Positions 43,871-54,327 are shown, numbered from the stretch's first letter. The stretch is 64,000 nucleotides of DNA from Clostridia bacterium (GCA_017515985.1 JAFWDV010000008.1:70470-134469), one strand, 5' to 3'. Translations and numbers: made by a program. The notes: generated by a model not told the origin, from the letters alone.

Positions 43871-46507
43871 TTACATATTTTTTAATCTTTCAATCACGCT
43901 ATCTAGCATTTCTTGGTATTTAGCCAATTTTCCTTTTTCTTCATTAATTTTTGCTTCTGGAGCTTTATTAACAAATCCTGGATTTGAAAGCATTTTTGTA
44001 GCCCTCATCACTTCCGCTTCTAATTTAGTTTTTTCACCCTCTAATCTTTCCTTTTCAGCGGCAATATCAACTAAATCTTCGAATGGCATAAATACTTCAA
44101 TTCCATCTGTAACAACAGAAATCGCGTTTGATGGTATTCCCTCTTTGTTTGCCTTTATTTCAATTTCCTCAGCAAATCCAAGTTTCTTTAATAATTCTTC
44201 AGATTCACTAATTAAATCTTTGTAATTTTCAGTAACTACAATTAACTTAGACTTTCTAGATGGATGAACGTTCATATTATTTCTAATATTTCTTATTTCT
44301 GTAATAATTGATTTTAATTTTTCGATTTCATCCTCTTCCATTGCATAGTTATATTTTCCCTCGTATTTAGGCCAAGCAGAAATCATAATTGAATCATCTT
44401 CATTGTATAATTTTGTATATATCTGCTCAGTAACAAAAGGCATAACTGGATGTAAAAGCTTTAATGAATCGCATAAAACTTTATTTAAAACATATTGTGC
44501 TGATTTTCTTGTTGTACAGCTTTTATCATATAAACGAACTTTTGTCATTTCAATATACCAGTTACAAAATTCATTCCATATAAAGTCGTATATCTTTTGG
44601 GTTGAAACACCAATATCAAAATTATCAATATTATAAGTTACTTCTTTTACAAGAGTATTAAGCTTAGATAAAATCCATTTATCTTCTTTGCATAAATGCT
44701 CCTCGTCCTTACTACCATCATAATCTTCTAGATTCATTAGGACAAACTTTGAAGCATTCCATAACTTATTTGCAAAATTCGATGCACTTTCTAGCTTTTC
44801 TGGAATATATCTAATGTCATTACCTGGTGTGATTCCAAGTATTAAAGAAAATCTTAAGCTATCAGTTCCATATTTTTCTATCACTTCGATTGGATCAATA
44901 CCATTTCCTAGGCTCTTAGACATCTTTCTACCTTGAGCATCTCTTACAATACCATGGATAAATACATGTTTAAATGGATTTTGCTTTGTAAATTCTAATC
45001 CTGAATAAATCATTCTTGATACCCAGGCTTGAATAATATCGTAACCCGTAACTAATACATTTGTTGGATAGAAAGTTTTATAATCTTCTGCATTTTCATC
45101 TGGCCAACCAAGTGTAGAAAATGGCCATAATGCTGAGCTAAACCATGTATCAAGTGTATCTGAATCTCTTTCAAATTCATGGGAGCCACATTTTGGACAT
45201 GTAGTTGGAGTTTCATCATCTACTATAACTTCTCCACAATCTTTGCAGTAATAAACCGGTAATTGATGTCCCCACCATATTTGACGAGAAATACACCAGT
45301 CTTTTATATTTTCCATCCAATTAAAGAATGTCTTTTCATAGATTTTTGGAACGAACTCAACATCACCATTTCTAACCGCTTCAATAGCTGGCTTTGCAAG
45401 TTCACTCATTTTAACAAACCATTGATCAGAAATTCTTGGCTCAATTGTTGTATGACATCTATCACATTTTGCGACATTATGAGTATAGTCTTCTATTTTC
45501 ACTAAAGCACCAATTTCTTGAAGTTTTTCAACAATTTTTGCTCTTGCTTCATAGATATCCATACCTTGAACTTCTGGCCATAAATCGTTCATTTTTAAAT
45601 TATCATCAAATACTTCAATAATTGGTAAGTCATGATCTAAACCTGCTTGATAATCGTTTGGATCATGCGCAGGAGTTACCTTAACAGCACCCGTACCGAA
45701 TTCCATCTCAACAAATCTATCACCAATAATTGGTATTTCTTTATTCATAATTGGTAAAATACATGTTTTACCAATTAATTTTCCAAATCTTTCATCCTTT
45801 GGATTAACTGCAACCGCTGTATCTCCAAGCATTGTTTCTGGTCTTGTTGTTGCAACTATTAGATAGTCATCTGTACCAGTTATTTGATATCTGATGTGCC
45901 ATAAATGTGTTGCTTCTTCGATATGCTCAATCTCAGCATCAGATATTGATGTATGACAGCCAGCACAGTAGTTAATCATGCGTTTTCCTTTATAAATATA
46001 CCCTTTATCGTAATAATTTTTGAAAGCTTTAAAAACTGCTCTTGATAGACCTTCATCCATAGTAAATCTTGATCTTGACCAATCACATGAACAGCCCATT
46101 TTACGTTGTTGTTTAACGATTGTTTCACCATAAAGTCTTGTCCATTCATGAGCTCTTTCTAAAAATTTTTCTCTACCAATTTCCTGTTTTGTTAGCTCCT
46201 CTTCTTTCATTGCAGCCACAATTTTTGCCTCTGTAGAAAGTGCAGAGTGATCTGTACCAGGAAGCCATAATGTATTAAAGCCTTGCATTCTTTTATAACG
46301 AATAAATAAATCTTGAATAGATGCATCTAAAGCATGCCCCATATGTAGCTTACCTGTTACATTTGGTGGTGGCATAGAAATAGAATAAGCTGGTTTTGTT
46401 TTATCCATACTAGGCTTAAAATATCCATTACTCTCCCAATTCTCATATAGTTTATCTTCAAAGTCATGTGGGTTAAAATCCCCCTCCAATTTATGAATTT
46501 TTTCCAT
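43871..46507 (-). CDS. valS: Valyl-tRNA synthetase
   Basis: Charges tRNA-Val. This class I enzyme has the HIGH-type motif KLHMGHALD near residue 54, the KMSKS motif (RKMSKSLGNGID), the CP1 editing domain (VATTRPETMLGDTAVAVNP), zinc-binding cysteines and a C-terminal coiled coil (VDIAAEKERLEGEKTKLEAEV) typical of ValRS and absent from IleRS and LeuRS. It has 878 residues. It is preceded by a lipoprotein gene, and both lie behind a T-box leader, which implies induction by uncharged tRNA. Confidence 0.97.
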   Translation of the reverse strand: MEKIHKLEGDFNPHDFEDKLYENWESNGYFKPSMDKTKPAYSISMPPPNVTGKLHMGHALDASIQDLFIRYKRMQGFNTLWLPGTDHSALSTEAKIVAAMKEEELTKQEIGREKFLERAHEWTRLYGETIVKQQRKMGCSCDWSRSRFTMDEGLSRAVFKAFKNYYDKGYIYKGKRMINYCAGCHTSISDAEIEHIEEATHLWHIRYQITGTDDYLIVATTRPETMLGDTAVAVNPKDERFGKLIGKTCILPIMNKEIPIIGDRFVEMEFGTGAVKVTPAHDPNDYQAGLDHDLPIIEVFDDNLKMNDLWPEVQGMDIYEARAKIVEKLQEIGALVKIEDYTHNVAKCDRCHTTIEPRISDQWFVKMSELAKPAIEAVRNGDVEFVPKIYEKTFFNWMENIKDWCISRQIWWGHQLPVYYCKDCGEVIVDDETPTTCPKCGSHEFERDSDTLDTWFSSALWPFSTLGWPDENAEDYKTFYPTNVLVTGYDIIQAWVSRMIYSGLEFTKQNPFKHVFIHGIVRDAQGRKMSKSLGNGIDPIEVIEKYGTDSLRFSLILGITPGNDIRYIPEKLESASNFANKLWNASKFVLMNLEDYDGSKDEEHLCKEDKWILSKLNTLVKEVTYNIDNFDIGVSTQKIYDFIWNEFCNWYIEMTKVRLYDKSCTTRKSAQYVLNKVLCDSLKLLHPVMPFVTEQIYTKLYNEDDSIMISAWPKYEGKYNYAMEEDEIEKLKSIITEIRNIRNNMNVHPSRKSKLIVVTENYKDLISESEELLKKLGFAEEIEIKANKEGIPSNAISVVTDGIEVFMPFEDLVDIAAEKERLEGEKTKLEAEVMRATKMLSNPGFVNKAPEAKINEEKGKLAKYQEMLDSVIERLKNM

Positions 46508-46522
46508 ATATATCCTCCTTCT

Positions 46523-47107
46523 TTAATCTAACCATTTAAATGAATTTACCATTTTATTAGCAACTTCATCTACTTCATTTTCATCTTCTTTATTCCATAC
46601 AGTTTCGTATATCATTACATATTTTTTCTCACCTACAATGTAATACTGCTTTATTATTGAATCATTTTTCTCAACAATAAATGTATACACTATTTCACCG
46701 TTATCTGTTGTTGAACCGCTAGCCATTATCTGAGCTTTACTTCCTGAAACCTGTTTAGCCATTTGAGAATATATCGCATTTTTAAATTGCTCGTGCTCAG
46801 ATTTTGTATATCTATTTGTATCTTGATTTATTGAAATATTATTTGGCTTTTTATCATTATCTTGTCCATCTCTTACGTAAAAATACTTTCCTTTTGACGA
46901 ATGAGTTTTACTTTCTATCCATCCAGCATTAACTTCGTATGAACCAAATTCTTTCTCATATTTTGTGTTACCATTTTCTAGAACTACTTCATTTTTACTT
47001 GCTCTATTCTTATTTCTTCTTGCACTACTTATACCACATCCTGAAAAGCAGACGAGTACGGCCTCCATAATCATTATAAATACTATAAACTTAAAAATTT
47101 TTTTCAT
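46523..47107 (-). CDS. Lipoprotein of unknown function, between the T-box leader and valS
   Basis: A 194-residue lipoprotein. The start is ATG 47107 with AAGGAGG seven bases upstream; a longer frame to 47134 begins inside the T-box terminator and is not credible. The signal peptide MKKIFKFIVFIMIMEAVLV is followed by the lipobox FSGC. The body (GSYEVNAGWIESKTHSSKGK, YYIVGEKKYVMIYETVWNKED) resembles PsbP-like or DUF-type extracytoplasmic lipoproteins, but I cannot assign it. Its place between a T-box and valS puts an envelope protein under tRNA control. Confidence 0.75.
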   Translation of the reverse strand: MKKIFKFIVFIMIMEAVLVCFSGCGISSARRNKNRASKNEVVLENGNTKYEKEFGSYEVNAGWIESKTHSSKGKYFYVRDGQDNDKKPNNISINQDTNRYTKSEHEQFKNAIYSQMAKQVSGSKAQIMASGSTTDNGEIVYTFIVEKNDSIIKQYYIVGEKKYVMIYETVWNKEDENEVDEVANKMVNSFKWLD

Positions 47108-47134
47108 ATATACCTCCTTATTTTTAAACAACAA

Positions 47135-47414
47135 AAAACTCGTCCTGTATAAGGACGAGCTTTAATCGCGGTACCACCTTAATTATGTATCAGTTTTAAA
47201 CTAATACACTATCTCTATCGCATATAACGGTGCTAACCGAACATATTTACTAAACTTTCAATACATCAACTCCAAAGCTACCTTCAATTTACTTTTCTAT
47301 AAGGAACTTTCAGCGGGTCATTCCTTTTCTCTTCTCTAGACAGTATAAATTTACTCCTCTTTTTCATTGTTTTTATTGCAATATATATTATCACATACTT
47401 CCATAATATGTCAA
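47135..47414 (-). promoter_or_regulatory. T-box leader (tRNA-sensing) of the lipoprotein-valS operon
   Basis: On the minus strand a TTGACA (47414-47409), 17 bases, ATAATA promoter starts a leader of about 240 bases. It contains an AGTA-type stem I region, the T-box sequence AAGGTGGTACCGCG (47180-47167) that binds the tRNA acceptor end, and a terminator CTCGTCC...GGACGAG plus T-run (47159-47139). A GTA (valine) triplet in GTTGATGTATTG is a possible specifier, which fits valS, but I did not model stem I fully. Uncharged tRNA would favour the antiterminator and turn on the operon. Confidence 0.88.
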
Positions 47415-47421
47415 TTATTTT

Positions 47422-47646
47422 TTATTGTATTGCATTTTTTATTGTTTCTGCTGCTTCTGGTAAATAATAATAAACTACTCCAAGCCCTATGATTGTAGCA
47501 AATAAACCTAGTATTTTTAATGTTTTTGCTCCTTCATTTTTATCTTGGAAACTAAATAATTTATTAGTTATTTTACGAGCATCATATATACTTATAACGC
47601 CAACTAATGCAAATATTAGTCCTATTAATACAAAAGCTATTTTCAT
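47422..47646 (-). CDS. Small two-helix membrane protein of unknown function
   Basis: A 74-residue protein with hydrophobic segments at about residues 2-20 and 42-62 and a charged loop between (DARKITNKLFSFQDKNEGAK). ATG 47646 has AAAAGG nine bases upstream; an in-frame ATG three codons earlier overlaps that site. It lies 9 bases after the aldose-epimerase-like gene and may be co-transcribed. No family is recognised. Confidence 0.6.
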   Translation of the reverse strand: MKIAFVLIGLIFALVGVISIYDARKITNKLFSFQDKNEGAKTLKILGLFATIIGLGVVYYYLPEAAETIKNAIQ

Positions 47647-47664
47647 TTTGTACATCCTTTTCTT

Positions 47665-48540
47665 TTAATCTTCGTAAAACTTTACTGTAAATCTACATTC
47701 GTATGATTGCTCTGGTTTAAGCAATATACAACCTGTTTTTTCTGCAAATATTCCTGTACTTTTAATTGTATCTGAAAAACCATGCCATGGCTCTATACAT
47801 AAAAATGGTGCATTTGGTTTTGACCATATTCCTAAATATGGAAAATCTGAAAAATCCATTGTAAGTATTGGCTTATTTCTATATTTGTGCATTAAACTTA
47901 CTCTAGTTGATGTAATTCCTTTCATTATTATTGCATCATTCTTAAATGAATCTGGCCCCAACATTATTCTTCTTTTATCTTCCATTCTATTTTTTGCATA
48001 TTCTGTACCCATTAAGCCGTCGATTAAGTATAAGAAGTGAATCTTATCTTCATCTTGATCAAACTCTAAATAATAATTTCCCTTATTCATTTCTTCAGGA
48101 TCAATTACAAAAGCTGGATGGCCACCTATACAAAATGGCATATTTACTTTTCCTGTATTTATAACCTTATATATTGTTGTTAATACATTACCATCCATTC
48201 TGTATGTATTATATAGTTCAAAATCAAAAGGATATCTAGCTAGAGTAGCCTTATTGCTCTTTAATACATATGAATGAAAGTTGTCCAATTTTGTAACTGG
48301 ATCATATTCTAAATCCCTTGCAAACCCATGTTGAAATATTTCATATTGTTTACCGTTTATTATTGCTTGATTTCTTTTTAATTTTCCAACAATCGGAAAC
48401 AATACAGGAAAATGACGTTTCCAATAGACTTTTCCGTTTTCATCAACACATTCTACACCTTGGTGTATTTTTTCTTCGCCGTTTATCTTAAAGCTTATAA
48501 GCTCTCCTCCGTTTTTTGATGTAACCATTTGTGCCTGCAT
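47665..48540 (-). CDS. Aldose 1-epimerase family protein (LacX-like)
   Basis: A galactose-mutarotase-fold protein of 291 residues. Features of the family are W-x-R-H-F-P-V-L-F-P (WKRHFPVLFPIVG), the catalytic-type histidines in QHGFARD and GGHPAF, and a late PFLCIEPWHGFSD. This subgroup is close to LacX and to proteins acting on unidentified sugars or sugar phosphates. AAAGGAG precedes the ATG. Neighbours recG and valS give no substrate clue. Confidence 0.85.
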   Translation of the reverse strand: MQAQMVTSKNGGELISFKINGEEKIHQGVECVDENGKVYWKRHFPVLFPIVGKLKRNQAIINGKQYEIFQHGFARDLEYDPVTKLDNFHSYVLKSNKATLARYPFDFELYNTYRMDGNVLTTIYKVINTGKVNMPFCIGGHPAFVIDPEEMNKGNYYLEFDQDEDKIHFLYLIDGLMGTEYAKNRMEDKRRIMLGPDSFKNDAIIMKGITSTRVSLMHKYRNKPILTMDFSDFPYLGIWSKPNAPFLCIEPWHGFSDTIKSTGIFAEKTGCILLKPEQSYECRFTVKFYED

Positions 48541-48654
48541 ATATTGTCTCCTTTTTATAAAAATACAATTTTCACCTATACTATATGTTTTTTTGGCTCA
48601 AATGTCAAGTATTTTAGCGTTTTTAAGTTTGCTTTTAAATATCTTTTTATAAAT

Positions 48655-50703
48655 TTACATCTCTATATGCCCATCAAATTTTTCATCGACTAATTTTTTT
48701 AGTCCCTTATTTAAATCCAATTCCAATTTTGGATCATTATTTTCTATTTGCATAGTTAAGTTTTGAACTTCCTTAAGAATATCCATATCTTCAAATAAGT
48801 TTGCTATTTTAAATTCCGGTAAACCATGTTGTTTAGTTCCAAAAAATTCACCTGAACCTCTTAGCTCTAAATCTTTTTCCGCAATTATAAAACCATCTGT
48901 TGTGGAAGTCATAATTTTCATTCTTTTTCTAGCTACATCTGAATTACTATTGTACTTCAATATGCAATAAGATTGGTATTCGCCTCTTCCAACTCTACCT
49001 CTTAGCTGATGAAGCTGCGCAAGTCCAAATCTTTCGGCATTCTCTACAATCATAATGCTAGAATTTGGAACGTTTACACCAACTTCTATAACAGTTGTTG
49101 ATACAAGTATATCAATATCACCATTTTTGAATCTTTCCATTATTTCATCTTTTTCTTTTGGTTTCATTTTTCCGTGCATATACTCAACAACTAAATCACT
49201 AAATATTTCATTTTTATATTTCTCATATATTTCTATTACAGATTTGGCATTTATTTCTTCGTTTTCTTCTACAAGTGGGCATACAACATAAGCTTGTCTT
49301 CCACCTTCTATCTGCTTTCTTACAAAAGAATTAACTCTATCTTCCATGCTTTTCGTAACAGCATATGTTTCGATTTGCTTTCTATTTGGAGGTAATTCAT
49401 CAATTATAGAAATATCCAAATCACCATATAAAATTAACGCAAGTGTTCTTGGTATTGGAGTTGCAGTCATTACAAGTACATCTGGATTTGTTCCCTTAGC
49501 AACAATCTTACTCCTTTGCCTTACACCAAATCTATGTTGCTCATCAGTTACTACTAAACCTAAATTTTTGAAAACAACGTTCTCTTCTAAAATAGCATGT
49601 GTTCCAATTAAAATATCAATTTCACCTTTTTGTAACTTTTCTAAAATTTCTTCTTTCTTCTTTTTAGTTACACTGCTTATTAAAAGCTCGCTCTTTATTC
49701 CATATTTATTAAGTAAATTAGTAAAGCTTTCTAAGTGCTGTGTTGCTAATATTGATGTCGGAGCCATTATAGCTGCTTGATATCCAGATTTAACCGCTTT
49801 ATAAGCAGCAATCATAGCAACAACAGTTTTACCAGATCCAACATCACCTTGAAGTAATCTGTTCATTGACTTTTCGCTTTCCATATCATTGTCAATTTCT
49901 TCAAGCACCTTTATTTGTGCCTTAGTTAGTTTAAAAGGAAGGTCATTTATAACATCAGACATTTTGATATTACTGCTATACTTAATTCCTTTCTGCTCTT
50001 TTTTCCAACTACTTTTTAAGTTTAATAAAGCAAGTTGCATTATCAGCAATTCTTCAAATACTAGCCTTCTTCTTGCATATTTGAAGCTTTCAAAACTATC
50101 TGGCTGATGTATATTTTTTATCGCATTATTTATATCGCACAAATGATATTTTTCGGTTATATATTCAGGCATAAGCTCTTCCAAACCACCATCAAGCAGA
50201 GCAACTGCATTTTCTATAATACTTCTTAAAGTATTTTGTGGCATATTGTACGTCGTTGGATAAATTGGTACGATTTTTCCAGTATGTTTGCTTGTTTCCT
50301 TTGAATCAAAAACTGGCGAATTCATTTCGACTCTCGATCCTTTTATATGTACTCTTCCGTAGAAATTATATCTTTCACCATATACAAATTGTCTTTTTAA
50401 ATATGGCTGATTAAACCACGTTATATTGCATGCTCCGGTTTCATCTCTTACGGTAAGCTTATACATCGTCATATTTTTTTTAAGTCTTACCTCTGTCATT
50501 TTTGATACTACAATTGCATCAATTAACGCGTCTTCTCCATCCTCACATTCAGATATATTTTTGGGTATACTTCTATCCTCGTATGCTCTTGGATAGTATG
50601 TGATTATGTCTTTAATGTTATAGATTCCAAGCTTATTTAGAGCCTCAACTCTATTCGGACCAACACCTTTTATATATTTAACATCATTATTTAAATCTAT
50701 CAT
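48655..50703 (-). CDS. recG: ATP-dependent DNA helicase RecG
   Basis: RecG remodels stalled replication forks and Holliday junctions. The 682-residue protein has an N-terminal wedge (OB) domain (about 1-170), then helicase motifs: [13 protein letters not shown] (motif I), [12 protein letters not shown] (motif II, DEQH), [11 protein letters not shown] (motif III) and [15 protein letters not shown] (motif VI). All are intact. The downstream part of the recA-ytfJ group lies just upstream. Confidence 0.97.
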   Translation of the reverse strand: MIDLNNDVKYIKGVGPNRVEALNKLGIYNIKDIITYYPRAYEDRSIPKNISECEDGEDALIDAIVVSKMTEVRLKKNMTMYKLTVRDETGACNITWFNQPYLKRQFVYGERYNFYGRVHIKGSRVEMNSPVFDSKETSKHTGKIVPIYPTTYNMPQNTLRSIIENAVALLDGGLEELMPEYITEKYHLCDINNAIKNIHQPDSFESFKYARRRLVFEELLIMQLALLNLKSSWKKEQKGIKYSSNIKMSDVINDLPFKLTKAQIKVLEEIDNDMESEKSMNRLLQGDVGSGKTVVAMIAAYKAVKSGYQAAIMAPTSILATQHLESFTNLLNKYGIKSELLISSVTKKKKEEILEKLQKGEIDILIGTHAILEENVVFKNLGLVVTDEQHRFGVRQRSKIVAKGTNPDVLVMTATPIPRTLALILYGDLDISIIDELPPNRKQIETYAVTKSMEDRVNSFVRKQIEGGRQAYVVCPLVEENEEINAKSVIEIYEKYKNEIFSDLVVEYMHGKMKPKEKDEIMERFKNGDIDILVSTTVIEVGVNVPNSSIMIVENAERFGLAQLHQLRGRVGRGEYQSYCILKYNSNSDVARKRMKIMTSTTDGFIIAEKDLELRGSGEFFGTKQHGLPEFKIANLFEDMDILKEVQNLTMQIENNDPKLELDLNKGLKKLVDEKFDGHIEM

Positions 50704-50812
50704 CCGTTTTACCCTATATAATTTTTAAAATTATATTTCCCCCATAAATATATTAATTAACATGTATTATTACATATTTTTTCAATATTGTAAACATTTG
50801 TACGGTTATTAT

Positions 50813-51232
50813 TTAAATAAATTTATTCTTACTTTTTATAAGTTCACTTACTTTATCCATAGCATCTGGAATGTACTCGACCAATTTATCAAGAACAGAG
50901 CTATGTGATGCTTCTAATATTTTTACATTATCATTTTGCACAATTAAAAATGCCACTGGTGTTATACTAACTCCTGCACCACTGCCTCCACCAAAAGGTA
51001 ATTTGTATCTAATATTCTCTTCTTTATCTTTTTTGCTATATGAGTTTACGGCTTCGTCATTAAACTCACTTCCACCCGCTGCAAATCCAAAGCCAACTTT
51101 TGATATTGGTATTATAACAGTATTATTTAGTGCTTTTATTGGCTCTCCTATAATTGTATTAACATCTATCATATCTTTTATGCTATTCATAGCAGTTACC
51201 ATAAGTTTTTCTATTGGATGATTTTCTTCCAT
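50813..51232 (-). CDS. ytfJ: Spore protein YtfJ (GerW family)
   Basis: YtfJ/GerW is a sporulation-associated protein found in spores of Bacillus and clostridia. The 139 residues carry the family features: HPIEKLMVTAMNSIKDMIDVNTIIGEP, IPISKVGFGFAAGGSEF and the glycine-rich LPFGGGSGAGVSITPVAFLI. ATG 51232 has GGAGA upstream. It overlaps the end of the DUF2953 gene by about 50 bases, as is common for this pair. Confidence 0.9.
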   Translation of the reverse strand: MEENHPIEKLMVTAMNSIKDMIDVNTIIGEPIKALNNTVIIPISKVGFGFAAGGSEFNDEAVNSYSKKDKEENIRYKLPFGGGSGAGVSITPVAFLIVQNDNVKILEASHSSVLDKLVEYIPDAMDKVSELIKSKNKFI

Positions 51233-51755
51233 TATCTTCACGTCTCCATTCTTTTATACATGTGTATATTACAGTAATAGTATGCACAAGATTTGCCGTT
51301 ATTATGCACTTAAAATCTATGTTTATCATAATCTCGTTTTCATATACGGGTATTACTGTATAAGAAATGTTATTTGATTTAATTTTATTATTGAATATAC
51401 CTGGTACCAAAGAAATAATACTTGAAATAATTGCAACCGCATACGCAGTTAAAGCTGCATCTGCAACGCAAACATTAATTTTAGCTTTGAACTCTTTAAT
51501 TCTTCCTGGAAAAACTTTAATAAATTTAAAGAATAGTTTTATAGTTTTAGACTTTCTTACATTGTTTTTCATTTTTTGATTTAATGCTCTACCATATTTA
51601 GTTTTTAACTTGTTTAAACTTACTTTTCCTACGCAGATAAACCCAAATATGTAGATTTCTAAGAAAACATTAAATTTATTATCTTTAGCGTTTATGCATA
51701 GTCGTAATTGTGTAGTTATTATTACAATTATAAAAAATAAAAAAACTAGTAACAT
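51183..51755 (-). CDS. DUF2953 membrane protein (YtfI-like)
   Basis: A 190-residue protein with an N-terminal membrane segment (about 1-18), a basic central part (KSKTIKLFFKFIKVFPGRIKEFKAK), a second hydrophobic stretch (ALTAYAVAIISSIISLVPG) and a charged C-terminal end. Pairing and overlap with ytfJ is the reason for the YtfI/DUF2953 call. Its function in sporulation is not established. Confidence 0.8.
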   Translation of the reverse strand: MLLVFLFFIIVIITTQLRLCINAKDNKFNVFLEIYIFGFICVGKVSLNKLKTKYGRALNQKMKNNVRKSKTIKLFFKFIKVFPGRIKEFKAKINVCVADAALTAYAVAIISSIISLVPGIFNNKIKSNNISYTVIPVYENEIMINIDFKCIITANLVHTITVIYTCIKEWRREDNGRKSSNRKTYGNCYE

Positions 51756-51803
51756 ATAGATTTCTCCTTATATTACTAGTTATAATTACCATTTTTAAAT
51801 TTT

Positions 51804-52571
51804 TTAATCTATTCTTCGTTTTGTTTTTTCAACCATTATATCCCCAAATATGATATCTTGAGAGGTTTGCACTTTGCTACGCCTTGACATTTCAAGAAGT
51901 CCTGTAAATGCTGTAACAACCTCTTCTCTATTACACTGCTTTTGTGAATATAAATTATTGAATACAAATTTTTTATTTTTGATGAGCTCTTTGTACATTT
52001 CTTTAACTTTGCTTGAAACAGTATATTTATCAGTTATAGCAATCCTTTGAATATTACGAGCATGTCTGTTTAATCTTTTCTTGTTTTTTTCTACAACTTT
52101 TGTATACGCATCCACTATCATTGAATAATTTACATCTGCTTCTAATTCTCTTTTTGGATATTTTATTTTTTCCTCATCTTTAAAAAAGATTTTAGAATTA
52201 TCCATGTACATTTCTCTAAACTTTTCTGAAACCTCTTTATATTTTTTATATTCAATAATACGTTGCATTAGCTCTTCTTCAGTAAGCTCTTTTTCATCTT
52301 CTTCCGCACTTTCTACTGCAGGTAGTAATGTTCTAGATTTTAGATATAAAAGTGTAGATGCCATTATTAGAAATTCACTTGCAATTTCAAGATTAAGCTC
52401 TTCCATTTTATTTAAGTATTCTATGTATTGATCTGTAATATCACTAATATTTATATCACATACATTCATTTTGTTTTTATCTATTAAATGACACAATAAA
52501 TCCAATGGACCCTCGAAGTCATTAGATTTTATTGAGTATATCTGTGATTCATAACTCAATATATTTTTCAT
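51804..52571 (-). CDS. scpA: Segregation and condensation protein A
   Basis: ScpA is the kleisin subunit that bridges SMC heads in the bacterial condensin. The 255 residues show the N-terminal FEGPLDLLCHLIDKNKMNVCDI motif (split: FEGPLDLLCHLI), EFLIMASTLLYLKSRTLLP, a charged middle, and a C-terminal winged helix (VVTAFTGLLEMSRR). The start ATG 52571 overlaps the recX stop region. Its usual partner scpB does not follow here. Confidence 0.95.
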   Translation of the reverse strand: MKNILSYESQIYSIKSNDFEGPLDLLCHLIDKNKMNVCDINISDITDQYIEYLNKMEELNLEIASEFLIMASTLLYLKSRTLLPAVESAEEDEKELTEEELMQRIIEYKKYKEVSEKFREMYMDNSKIFFKDEEKIKYPKRELEADVNYSMIVDAYTKVVEKNKKRLNRHARNIQRIAITDKYTVSSKVKEMYKELIKNKKFVFNNLYSQKQCNREEVVTAFTGLLEMSRRSKVQTSQDIIFGDIMVEKTKRRID

Positions 52572-52576
52572 CAGTT

Positions 52577-53023
52577 TCACCTCTCCAATGCTTCTTTAAC
52601 ATTATCATATTCAAAACCTTTTTTCAATAAATTTTGAATTATTTCTTCAGCGGGTACATCACTTTTTTTGATGAGAATATTGCATATTGATTTAATTTCA
52701 TATTCTGTTAATTCATCACTATGAGCCGAAAAATAATCTTCTATCAGGTCGTTTGATATTCCCTTTGATTGCAATTTGTATTTAATTTGCTTTAGTGACA
52801 GATTTTTAAGAGCCATAAATTCATTTACAGCTCTTTCAATATAATTCTCGTCACTAATATAGTTATTATCTTTTAGCTCTTGTATAATGTCATCTAACAT
52901 ATTTTCATCTATATCGTTTTGAAATTTTCTTCTAATTTCATTTTCGGATCTTTTTTTGTATATAACATATTTTAAAACCTTAGTTTTATTTCTATCATAT
53001 TCTTCTAATTCTTCGAAATTCAT
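52577..53023 (-). CDS. recX: Regulatory protein RecX
   Basis: RecX modulates RecA filaments. The 148 residues consist of three repeated three-helix units; recognisable parts are YVIYKKRSENEIRRKF, LSLKQIKYKLQSKGIS and IIQNLLKKGFEYDNVKEAL. It follows recA by 18 bases and precedes scpA with a coupled start. Confidence 0.93.
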   Translation of the reverse strand: MNFEELEEYDRNKTKVLKYVIYKKRSENEIRRKFQNDIDENMLDDIIQELKDNNYISDENYIERAVNEFMALKNLSLKQIKYKLQSKGISNDLIEDYFSAHSDELTEYEIKSICNILIKKSDVPAEEIIQNLLKKGFEYDNVKEALER

Positions 53024-53041
53024 TTTTCTTACCTTATATTA

Positions 53042-54100
53042 TTATTCTTCTTCTGAATCTTCATCGTCAGCTTTTGAGTCTTCATCTGTTAAGCTTTGTT
53101 CGAATGCTTTTTTGTAATTTTCTCTTACTTTTTCCTCAATCTCATTCATAAGATTTGGATTATCTTCTAAGTACTTTTTGATGTTTTCTCTTCCTTGGCC
53201 AATTCTTTCACCATTATAGCTAAACCATGAACCGCTCTTTTCGATTATGTCTAGATTAACAGCCAAGTCTAATATACTTCCAGACTTTGATATACCCTTT
53301 CCATAAACAATATCAAATTCTGCTTCTCTGAATGGAGGAGCCATTTTATTTTTAACTACTTTAACTTTTGCTCTGTTTCCTGTAACTTCTCCATCTTGTT
53401 TTATATTTTCTATTTTTCTTATATCTAGTCTTACAGATGCATAGTATTTTAAAGCTCTTCCTCCTGTTGTTGTTTCAGGATTTCCAAACATTACTCCAAC
53501 TTTTTCTCTTAATTGGTTTATGAATATTATAACAGTTTTTGTTTTATTAATTGCTCCTGCTAACTTACGTAATGCTTGTGACATTAATCTAGCTTGTAAA
53601 CCAATATGTGAATCTCCCATATCTCCATCAATTTCAGCTTTTGGAACTAATGCTGCAACTGAGTCAACTACAATTATATCTAATGCACCGCTTCTTACTA
53701 AAGCTTCTGCTATTTCTAGTGCTTGCTCACCTGTATCAGGTTGTGAAACTATTAGATTATCTATATCTACACCAAGATGCTTTGCATATACTGGATCTAA
53801 TGCATGCTCTGCATCAATAAAAGCAGCTTCTCCACCTAATTTTTGTGCTTCTGCAATCATATGCAAAGTTAATGTAGTTTTACCAGATGACTCTGGACCA
53901 TATACTTCTACTATTCTTCCTCTAGGTATTCCTCCAATACCCAAAGCTATATCTAAACTTAATGAACCTGTTGGGATTGCCTCAACATCCATTACTGTTG
54001 TTTCTCCCAATTTCATTACTGAACCTTTTCCGAATTGTTTCTCAATTTGGCTTAGAGCTGCCTCTAAAGCTTTCTTTTTCTCTGTGTTTTCTGTACTCAT
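53042..54100 (-). CDS. recA: Recombinase A
   Basis: RecA drives homologous recombination and SOS induction. It has Walker [14 protein letters not shown], the [10 protein letters not shown] segment, Walker [15 protein letters not shown], and the loop region [19 protein letters not shown]. The 352 residues include the usual acidic C-terminal tail ([14 protein letters not shown]). GGAGGAT precedes the ATG. The usual clostridial neighbour rny is absent between recA and spoVS. Confidence 0.98.
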   Translation of the reverse strand: MSTENTEKKKALEAALSQIEKQFGKGSVMKLGETTVMDVEAIPTGSLSLDIALGIGGIPRGRIVEVYGPESSGKTTLTLHMIAEAQKLGGEAAFIDAEHALDPVYAKHLGVDIDNLIVSQPDTGEQALEIAEALVRSGALDIIVVDSVAALVPKAEIDGDMGDSHIGLQARLMSQALRKLAGAINKTKTVIIFINQLREKVGVMFGNPETTTGGRALKYYASVRLDIRKIENIKQDGEVTGNRAKVKVVKNKMAPPFREAEFDIVYGKGISKSGSILDLAVNLDIIEKSGSWFSYNGERIGQGRENIKKYLEDNPNLMNEIEEKVRENYKKAFEQSLTDEDSKADDEDSEEE

Positions 54101-54295
54101 ATTTTCATCCTCCTAAAACGTTTGTTTGTATAAATTATATCTTAATTTTTTCTTTTGTCAAGTATTTTTTTTATAAATTTTATATCTTATACAAAATTTA
54201 TTTTCAGTGACTTTTGCAACTTTAAATAAATAATTATTTCCGCTTTTTTAATGAATTTTTTAAATAATTTCACCATTATTTTGCTACTACTGCAC

Positions 54296-54327
54296 AAAAA
54301 AAGAGCACAGTACCACAATTACCATGC
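54296..54327 (-). terminator. Terminator after spoVS
   Basis: On the minus strand GCATGGTA, loop, TACTGTGC with wobble pairs, followed by TCTTTTTTT. The stem is imperfect, so its strength is uncertain. Confidence 0.6.

Noticed and set aside
47108..47134. Longer start of the lipoprotein gene
   Set aside because: The extra codons lie in the T-box terminator region; AAGGAGG just before ATG 47107 and the signal peptide fix the start.
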